Of a stretch of DNA of 49,953 nucleotides, positions 45,201-49,953 are shown piece by piece. Under the pieces are notes generated by a model. That model was given only the letters and a program-made list of their open reading frames with translations. It did no database searches and had not been told where the DNA came from. The stretch comes from a virus. The stretch spans positions 1-49,953 of IMG/VR virus record IMGVR_UViG_3300032307_000380; one strand, 5' to 3'. Made by a program: the position numbers and the translations under genes. Numbering within the stretch: position 1 is the stretch's first letter; each line of letters opens with the position of its first letter.

Positions 45201-46965
45201 TATTACTCTCAGTAATTTTTAAATCATATGGTGGGAACCACATTACTCTGCCACCGTTTGGTCCTCTCTCACAATAAGGTAAATCATTATATGTAAAACC
45301 TTGTTTATTTGAACTTTTCCAAGCCAAATTTTCAATAGAGAACATATATTTTTTTGCATAAAAACCATCACCTTGTTTAAAAATATTTGTTGATGTTCCT
45401 TCGAATTCTTTATTACCATTAGAAACAGGTGCTATATTTAAATTCCACGGAGTTGAGATAACACTATCTTCAAATTTACGAATATTTCCGGTTCTTTTCA
45501 TCGTGTCGGAATAATTCATATAAGACCTGTCTTTAGTCCAAACTCTACAATATTCTATACCTGTGGGTTGTTTTGTATATTTATCCACATATTGTACTGC
45601 AGAACCTCTTGACAACATTTTATCACCTTCTTTGAAGATTCTACTTGTTTGGTCAATTACGTTCCCTACATGAGATTTAGAAGATAAACCATCTTTTGGC
45701 ATACTATCTAAAATTTGTTGTGTTTTACCTAAAATAGAATCTTCTCTAAAACCATATTTTGTTGATAAAGAATCATTTAATTCTGTAGATTCTTGATCCC
45801 ATTCATTATTATATAAACCTAATTTATTAATTGAATTTTTACTTATCCAAGTTAGAGGTCCACTAATACTTCCTCCTTCAGAAATATTTTTTGTTCTTTC
45901 AAATAAATTTGCGGAAATTGGGTCAAACATTAAACTTAAGTAATATGTACTTCTAATGATGTTACCATTTAAATCTGCAGTTGCGTATTTAACATCATCA
46001 CTTCTATCATCACCAATATAAGCCACACCACTAGGTGCTTCAACACCTAAAATATTTTTTACATCTTTTGAAACATTATCAATAAAGTTTAAAATTTTTG
46101 AAGATTGCTGTGACCTTGCTCTTGTTGTATAATTTGGTGAATATTTTGAATATGAAAGATTATTAAATAATGATTGTTTTTGACCATCACCCATATATTG
46201 AATCATAAGGTCAGATGGTTTGGTTGCTATTCTTCTTTTTTTATCGTTATTAAACAATAACCCTATAGAACTTAATTGAGTTCCGTTTTCAATAGGGTTA
46301 TTTGGATTAGTTAAATAATCACCAGGTATTGTACTAAATGGTACTTCAACACCTGCAACAGTCTGTAAGAAATCTACTCCTTTACCTATTAAACTTTTAG
46401 ATACCGTTATTTTATAATTTTTTTCAATAAAAGGTTCTTTACCTGTTACTATACCTATTGCAGTTGATAAATTACCATTCAAAGCATCAATAAGATTCAC
46501 TCTACCTAATGTTGAGGTAATTAAGTTTTGTCTTATCCTTGATAAAACAGGACCCTCTTTATTTTCTCTAATATTTTTAACGGCAAATTTCATTAATTTT
46601 GAATCATTATCAAATTTTTTTCCTGTCATAATACCAACTAAACCAGTATCTACTCTTGTGAATGAATCAATATATCCAGAATATACTTTACCGTTATTAC
46701 TTAATTGTAAATTTAAACTAGATAAATTTACATATTCATTGAATTTATCATATTGAAATAAATTAAGACCAAAACTATCTTTAAAAAATTTATTCCAATT
46801 TGTTTTTACGTCTCCAGGGTCTATGTTGGGTAATACATTGATAGAACGTACACGATAATTAGCTTCCGTAAAGGTCTGTGGACCATTAGGTCTTTTAAGT
46901 GTTTTGTCAATTAAAAAATCTCTAAATTCTTTAGTATTTTTAAAATTTAATTTACTTTCTATCAT
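42217..46965 (-). CDS. Large tail/baseplate protein, possibly tube-cap related
   Basis: The protein has 1582 aa. Residues about 572-628 hold VMWFPPYDLKITESNSARWS followed by LGRPEPIYTYQDTSRTGQLS and FKIVVDHPS. Residues about 1058-1165 hold PPPVSILRIGDFYHSKIIIR, a WDMNPEGIGMQP motif and CSIAFIGGQG. Such 'LRxGDFY ... WD..PEGxGxQP ... xSxxFIGG' segments resemble baseplate/tube-cap proteins (gp48/gp54-like) of contractile tails, but the whole is far larger than those (about 320-365 aa). A Pro-rich hinge (PPEPIVPPEPVTIITPGPD) lies near residue 1010. The gene directly follows the tape measure (11 nt), where T4 has gene 48. The function is suggested by this position and the motifs, not proven. Confidence 0.78.
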   Translation of the reverse strand: MIESKLNFKNTKEFRDFLIDKTLKRPNGPQTFTEANYRVRSINVLPNIDPGDVKTNWNKFFKDSFGLNLFQYDKFNEYVNLSSLNLQLSNNGKVYSGYIDSFTRVDTGLVGIMTGKKFDNDSKLMKFAVKNIRENKEGPVLSRIRQNLITSTLGRVNLIDALNGNLSTAIGIVTGKEPFIEKNYKITVSKSLIGKGVDFLQTVAGVEVPFSTIPGDYLTNPNNPIENGTQLSSIGLLFNNDKKRRIATKPSDLMIQYMGDGQKQSLFNNLSYSKYSPNYTTRARSQQSSKILNFIDNVSKDVKNILGVEAPSGVAYIGDDRSDDVKYATADLNGNIIRSTYYLSLMFDPISANLFERTKNISEGGSISGPLTWISKNSINKLGLYNNEWDQESTELNDSLSTKYGFREDSILGKTQQILDSMPKDGLSSKSHVGNVIDQTSRIFKEGDKMLSRGSAVQYVDKYTKQPTGIEYCRVWTKDRSYMNYSDTMKRTGNIRKFEDSVISTPWNLNIAPVSNGNKEFEGTSTNIFKQGDGFYAKKYMFSIENLAWKSSNKQGFTYNDLPYCERGPNGGRVMWFPPYDLKITESNSARWSDNTFLGRPEPIYTYQDTSRTGQLSFKIVVDHPSILNLLVREHFTNMSDEESENYIKSFFSGCEQLDFYDLIRKYTYLDADDIKLILSYLEKSKDTQVIKTQKSVLSPVEVPQQPTNNNNKVSEITNSFNLKFDNDYPGPNLQTVYVNTQYGPSFQSFYGKKDKVLLDLNNDLKSITGLTRTNQLKNEISYVFGDPNTVITTDKVNEQVVKLDLAFIESNDQFLNYTEKSEILKQKILTKKINNITITIESSASSLASELYNEKLSLRRSSSIINDFFQRISNGKVPDLEKKWIKSISESESKPADQNTPDLTVVTKGQPIKIIRQFKLSEFGYENNQGNVIINTVNYGEKFTGNSPETNCIGKEFSVVKGLKTNSPIAFFCRQSKVTLKYSEVEVVPPEPIVPPEPVTIITPGPDIIIDSPTNKPLIDPLKRIIMKTLSECYYFKKLEENSPIVFKSLKEKLKYFHPAFHSTTPEGLNSRLTFMLQCIRPGDTIPVKGIVDESDLTARNTSFGPPPVSILRIGDFYHSKIIIRDVNITYDDSTWDMNPEGIGMQPMIANVSCSIAFIGGQGLSKPIEKLQNALSSNFFANTEMYDERSITTNEKIDGKTTEEFTKDFLTELYELRNKPTQKTETQNVNKISEGKYIGLLDTKNNTLEYTQYINDIFLYTEQYLKTYETLYNKLIPTYGLEIGRLLFDTLYRPIHQYDVYTTTSNTPGKTISLFGNYKKNKDLSVLKRGLLESLVGKINTTNLSEMFNLDKDLSPAKVTRSNQFITPYIVSYTEKIINYLVDKNPFQELEKTRNNLISTLDKLNYVVKFGKDSKISGEIVTSAMLSGFTYDIIYNEYSSCIEYIEKNTFKLYNDLTTTIDFYNPIILDNDFKKIIKVLLNNSINSVPFLDLIMKEYEKDTIVFPENVRVKIRKRIEDFLEKPKQKDFKFSKIPQRKNSNVIKFNITESTDTNENIKEEIKKINSDSFEVTTKLNFYKTKK

Positions 46966-46976
46966 TTCATTTATTT

Positions 46977-48851
46977 TTAATTACCATATGGTTTACTACC
47001 GTATCCAAAAAAATTATTAAATTTATCATTAAACGTTTCAACTGCTTTAGGATTTCTAAACGTCTTATTTATTAATTCGTCGTTTCCAACATCATTATTA
47101 AATGTGTGAATATGATTTATTGTCATATTTTTTACTGTTCTATTTTCCATTGATGATAAACTTTTAACATCAAATAAATTTTCAAAAAGACTTGACATAT
47201 CATTAGTAATTCCTTCTAAAGTACCACTAAATGGAATTTTTTTACCAACTGGATTTATCATATCACTAAGTCCTTTAATATATTCATCAGCATTTTGTAA
47301 AGGTATTCGTGCTGCAGATGCGAATCTAACTTTTAACATTGTAGTTATTTCACGTACACTAAGTTCTAATTGTTGTGTTGCTGAATATTGTTCTCTAGCG
47401 ATTTCTTCAGGTGATAACGTTTCAAAATATTTTTGATTTTCAAGAAGAGCAGCCGCAGTGTTTTGGTCTAAATTTTCCAAAGCGACTCTGGTTTCTTCAA
47501 TACCTAATTTTTGTGCTAATGATTGAGGAATGTCGATAACCATTTTACCACCTTCCATTCTTGATATATTAGTTAAAAATTCTTTTTCTTTATCTTCTAA
47601 TTTTAATCCACTTGATAATAAGTCAATTGCTGCAGATGATCTTTCAGCTGCTGCAATTGCTCCATTAGCTAATTCATTATATGAAATACCTAATTCGTTT
47701 GCTAAATCTTTTGCCCTTCTTAAATTAATTCCTGTTATTTCAAATCTACCTTGTTCTGTATTATATGTTGCCAACGAACCAGCAACCCCAATTAACGCAT
47801 CTTGTAATCCTTCAACATTATTTGTTGCCATATACATTAATTTTAATGGGTCATTTAAATCACCAACTGCACCACCAATTGCTTGTAAATTGGCTGATAA
47901 TTCTATTGCCCCTTCTGGACTAAATACTTTTTCTGCTAATTGAAACGCGGATTCCATTCCCATTCTAAATTCAATAGATTTTTGAACCATTTTACTAAGT
48001 CCGTTTATACCATTTTGAAAACCATATTGATTTATTTTACTTAAATTAGTTTGAGTTTCAGACACAACTTTTCTTGCTTGTAAACCAATATTTAAAGATG
48101 ATTGACCAATTTTATTTATATTGTCAAAAGCCTCTTCGTTACCAATACCTAATAATTCAAAATCTCTAACTAATTTTGCAGAATTTTCTAAGTCACCAAT
48201 AAATGCTCTTGACGTTACAGCCATTTTTTCCATAGTTTCTTTATTAACTAATGAAAAACGACCTGTTTGTTCCATAGTTTTTATTACAGTACTGCTTAAA
48301 TCTTCAAAACTGTAACCCATGGATTCAACTGATGGAAGAGACTCCATTATTTCATTTCTGAAATCTCTAGATAATTGTCCAGAAATTCCTATAGATGAAT
48401 TAATATCGTTTCTTAATTTAACTTCTTTTTCTAAAATATCAACACCCCCATCAAATACAGATTCAACTATTCCACCAAGAATTTTTTTTACACTTGTCCC
48501 AAACTCATTTTCTTTTTCTTTTTCACTTTTATCTGATGTCAATATACCAACTAAACTATTAATTGCTCCTGCCAATAATTCAGGTTTTTCACTAATAAAT
48601 GAACTTGAGGCAACACTATAATTAAGACTTTGTATACCTGTTACTTTTTCTGTAAATCCTTTATAGTCGATTTTACTTGAATTATTTTTATTTCTTTCTT
48701 CATTTCTATATTCATCCAAAGCATTCATTGCTAAAGTTTGGTCATCTACACTATTGTTAGTGTAACTACTAATAGCTTGACTATATTTATCAACATCTCC
48801 TTTATATTTTTTAATTTCTTGTAAATAAAAAGATTTACTTTGATTTGCCAT
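46977..48851 (-). CDS. Tail tape measure protein
   Basis: The protein has 624 aa and is mainly helical, with a central alanine/glycine-rich hydrophobic section (about 250-380: SANLQAIGGAVGDLNDPLKL; GVAGSLATYN) typical of tape measure proteins. Residues 95-200 contain KKILGGIVESVFDGGVDILE and repeated amphipathic helices. At the usual 0.15 nm per residue, 624 aa would set a tail of about 94 nm, close to T4, whose gp29 has 590 aa. The C-terminus (INHIHTFNNDVGNDELI; FFGYGSKPYGN) is polar. It follows the gp26-like chaperone and its overlapping ORF, the expected order chaperone then tape measure. Confidence 0.85.
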   Translation of the reverse strand: MANQSKSFYLQEIKKYKGDVDKYSQAISSYTNNSVDDQTLAMNALDEYRNEERNKNNSSKIDYKGFTEKVTGIQSLNYSVASSSFISEKPELLAGAINSLVGILTSDKSEKEKENEFGTSVKKILGGIVESVFDGGVDILEKEVKLRNDINSSIGISGQLSRDFRNEIMESLPSVESMGYSFEDLSSTVIKTMEQTGRFSLVNKETMEKMAVTSRAFIGDLENSAKLVRDFELLGIGNEEAFDNINKIGQSSLNIGLQARKVVSETQTNLSKINQYGFQNGINGLSKMVQKSIEFRMGMESAFQLAEKVFSPEGAIELSANLQAIGGAVGDLNDPLKLMYMATNNVEGLQDALIGVAGSLATYNTEQGRFEITGINLRRAKDLANELGISYNELANGAIAAAERSSAAIDLLSSGLKLEDKEKEFLTNISRMEGGKMVIDIPQSLAQKLGIEETRVALENLDQNTAAALLENQKYFETLSPEEIAREQYSATQQLELSVREITTMLKVRFASAARIPLQNADEYIKGLSDMINPVGKKIPFSGTLEGITNDMSSLFENLFDVKSLSSMENRTVKNMTINHIHTFNNDVGNDELINKTFRNPKAVETFNDKFNNFFGYGSKPYGN

Positions 48852-48868
48852 TATTTTAATTTATAACA

Positions 48869-48875
48869 ATAAATA
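48869..48875 (-). promoter_or_regulatory. Candidate late-promoter element upstream of tape measure
   Basis: ATAAATA on the plus strand (sense GTATTTATTGTTATAA), 18 nt before the tape measure start and touching the stop of the 71-aa ORF. It belongs to the recurrent element described in the findings. Confidence 0.25.
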
Positions 48876-49091
48876 CTATTTTATATTATTTTCTATCTCA
48901 ACAATATAATTTATATAATATCTTCTAACATAAATTGGCATAAGAAGTATGTCGTTGTACGCAAAACCTTTCTTTACTAAGAATAAAATTTCATCTAATT
49001 GTCCTTTTTTATAATCCGTAGAAAGGGCGAAAAAACTCAACCCCAAATCCAACTTCAACTTGTACGGACTCTCCTGATGGGGATTTAACAC
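48876..49091 (-). CDS. Second-frame extension of the gp26-like gene (71-aa ORF)
   Basis: This 71-aa ORF overlaps the gp26-like gene by 83 nt in the +1 frame. Its first 21 residues lie inside the upstream gene and look like a shadow; the non-overlapping 50 residues (LDEILFLVKKGFAYNDILLM, then PIYVRRYYINYIVE) look like a real small domain of the 'FSYxDixxMPxxxRxxxIxxIxE' type that follows gp26-like genes in T4-like phages (recognised by eye). Either the ATG at 49089-49091 is used, or the domain is made as a fusion by ribosomal frameshifting at the TTT TTT CGC site. It ends with TAG, the only TAG stop seen in the window. It lies directly before the tape measure, where lambda-type phages have the frameshifted G-T chaperone. 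Confidence 0.65.
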   Translation of the reverse strand: MLNPHQESPYKLKLDLGLSFFALSTDYKKGQLDEILFLVKKGFAYNDILLMPIYVRRYYINYIVEIENNIK

Positions 49092-49758
49092 TTCTTTTCA
49101 GGTCTAATCCTGGGGTATTATCTTTCACATATTTTTTAAAATCTTGTGAATCTTTGATTGGTAATCTTTCAACAAATTGATGTATATTCATCATTTCTCT
49201 ATTACCAGCTACTGATTTTATCATCATTTCAAGTTGTTTTGTTACTATTGGTGCAACACCAACACCTTTCCAACTTTTTTCTATTTCGTTAATTTGTGTT
49301 AATTGTTTTTTTGTTAAAAATTTAAAAGTTATATCAACATCACATTTTTCCATATGATATTTAAATTCACCGTTTGAATCAGGTTCTAAGTTAAAATCTT
49401 TAAATTTTACTTCACTAATATCAATAGTTGATTTAAATTCTTCATTTGTTTTAGGATCACTTAAGTAAAATGTATATTCAGAACCAAAAGCAGTGTTTCT
49501 TAAAAACAATAAAATAGCTTGTCTATCTTCATCTACTAAATCATCAATTAAAAAATCTTTATCTAATATTTTTCTTTTCAAAAGTTCATCAACAACCATA
49601 TTAGTTGATATTAAGTTTTGTGCTGATAAAATATTTTCATCAGATGCTGTTAAATAAGCAACTCTTAACGACTTTTTTTTATTTTCGTAATGAATACCTC
49701 TTGAAGGTAATTCAACAATGTCATAAGAAATAGTCGGATCTATTTTATATTCTTCCAT
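49009..49758 (-). CDS. 26: Baseplate hub assembly / tail chaperone protein, T4 gp26-like
   Basis: The protein has 249 aa (T4 gp26 has 208). YDIVELPSRGIHYENKKKSL is followed by LTASDENILSAQNLI, VVDELLKRKI and DFLIDDLVDEDRQAILLFLR. This 'LPSxGxxY...TAxDExxL......L.xGDrxxilxxLR' pattern is typical of T4 gp26-family and related tail assembly proteins. The T4 members often carry a zinc-binding CPxC after it; here the segment reads YLSDPKTNEEF, without cysteines. The C-terminal half is helical (KKQLTQINEIEKSW). The last six codons lie after a possible frameshift site. It is the first gene after a strong terminator and so probably heads the right tail operon. Confidence 0.7.
   Translation of the reverse strand: MEEYKIDPTISYDIVELPSRGIHYENKKKSLRVAYLTASDENILSAQNLISTNMVVDELLKRKILDKDFLIDDLVDEDRQAILLFLRNTAFGSEYTFYLSDPKTNEEFKSTIDISEVKFKDFNLEPDSNGEFKYHMEKCDVDITFKFLTKKQLTQINEIEKSWKGVGVAPIVTKQLEMMIKSVAGNREMMNIHQFVERLPIKDSQDFKKYVKDNTPGLDLKRSVKSPSGESVQVEVGFGVEFFRPFYGL
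49027..49035 (-). other. Possible programmed +1 frameshift site
   Basis: The sense strand reads TTT TTT CGC in the gp26-like frame, six codons before its stop. A +1 slip of tRNA-Phe from TTT to TTC gives GCC and enters the downstream open frame, producing a fusion of about 293 aa (243 + 50). TTT-CGN is the core of the known influenza PA-X +1 shift site, and CGC should be a rare codon in such an AT-rich genome. A -2 slip on the T6 run would reach the same frame. Confidence 0.45.
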
Positions 49759-49772
49759 TTTTATTTTTTTTT

Positions 49773-49786
49773 ATAAATAATAAATA
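49773..49786 (-). promoter_or_regulatory. Candidate late-promoter element upstream of the gp26-like gene
   Basis: Two ATAAATA copies on the plus strand, at 49773-49779 and 49780-49786 (sense CGTATTTATTATTTATAA), 15-22 nt before the start and downstream of the terminator. It belongs to the recurrent element described in the findings. Confidence 0.3.
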
Positions 49787-49816
49787 CGAAATTTAATTAA
49801 CTATGTAAATTTTAAT

Positions 49817-49851
49817 TAAAAAAAAATTCCTATAAATAAATTTATAGGAAT
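49817..49851 (-). terminator. Rho-independent terminator after the right-edge gene
   Basis: On the sense strand an 11-bp stem ATTCCTATAAA/TTTATAGGAAT with a 4-nt loop is followed by eight or nine T's. It lies 35 nt after the stop of the right-edge partial gene and before the tail operon. Confidence 0.87.
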
Positions 49852-49885
49852 CTTAATATTTTTAATTAATATATAAAATTAAATA

Positions 49886-49953
49886 TTAAAATACTTGAAT
49901 ACATCTATCCATTCTTAGTGAACAAGTTATATTTGCAATATCATCTCTTGAAT
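49886..49953 (-). CDS. C-terminal end of an upstream gene (partial)
   Basis: An open frame enters from the right edge and gives the last 21 residues SRDDIANITCSLRMDRCIQV-F before TAA. The other two minus frames stop within the fragment. The following terminator supports a true gene end. The position before the gp26-like gene suggests a tail tube or similar structural gene, but 21 residues are too few to name it. Confidence 0.6.
   Translation of the reverse strand, partial: SRDDIANITCSLRMDRCIQVF

Noticed and set aside
48876-48878. Reassigned TAG stop codon, as in some gut phages
   Set aside because: TAG is nearly absent as a stop (only this ORF), but every major gene is intact under the standard code and the gene ends are tightly spaced, so reassignment is not needed. 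TGA also acts as a stop twice (uvsX and the DUF5856-like gene).

Overview
The window is a piece of a large, AT-rich (about 70% by eye) genome of a contractile-tailed phage of the T4 type. All real genes read on the minus strand, so transcription runs from high to low coordinates. The recognisable genes are T4-like: a gp26-type hub chaperone, tape measure, LysM/gp53-type wedge protein, gp25, gp6, gp32-type single-strand binding protein, UvsX, RNase H, a gp41/DnaB helicase and NrdA/NrdB. I infer a Bacteroidota host from two things. Starts lack Shine-Dalgarno sequences and have A/T-rich leaders instead. The tail proteins carry FN3-like, PKD-like, delta-60-repeat and carboxypeptidase-regulatory-like domains that are common in Bacteroidota surface proteins. 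No tRNA, integrase, transposase or CRISPR array was seen.

Right block (49953 to about 34880): the 3' end of one gene, a strong terminator, then a tail operon. It holds a gp26-like chaperone overlapped by a short second-frame ORF (a possible programmed frameshift), the tape measure, a 1582-aa tail/baseplate protein, a LysM/gp53-like protein, a 1904-aa hub-like protein, two small proteins and a ferritin-like DUF5856-type protein. It ends in a terminator at 34882-34912.

Middle block (34839 to 24327): replication and nucleotide genes. The order is gp32-like SSB, UvsX recombinase, RNase H/5' exonuclease, an internally duplicated 147-aa protein, replicative helicase, NrdB, then NrdA carrying two complete homing-endonuclease inteins. 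A GC-richer structured 3' element and a hairpin terminator follow. The first intein has Gly, not Cys/Ser/Thr, at its +1 position, and this is the oddest protein feature here.

Left block (24286 to 1): gp25 and gp6 wedge proteins, then a run of large, poorly recognised tail/baseplate proteins (1280, 580, 283, 370 and 305 aa), mostly coupled by 1-nt overlaps or gaps. Three giant fibre/adhesin-like proteins follow. They are built from long Thr-Pro/Thr-Ser/Thr-Gln linkers alternating with a recurrent module of about 125 aa (seven clear copies), FN3-like domains and a seven-repeat beta-propeller. The linker DNA contains perfect 48- and 60-bp tandem duplications, which points to recent length change. 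The last fibre gene runs off the left edge.

Together the genes encode the baseplate, the tail tube assembly machinery, the host-recognition fibres and a recombination-replication-dNTP supply module. Domain and family names come from motif recognition by eye; no database search was run.
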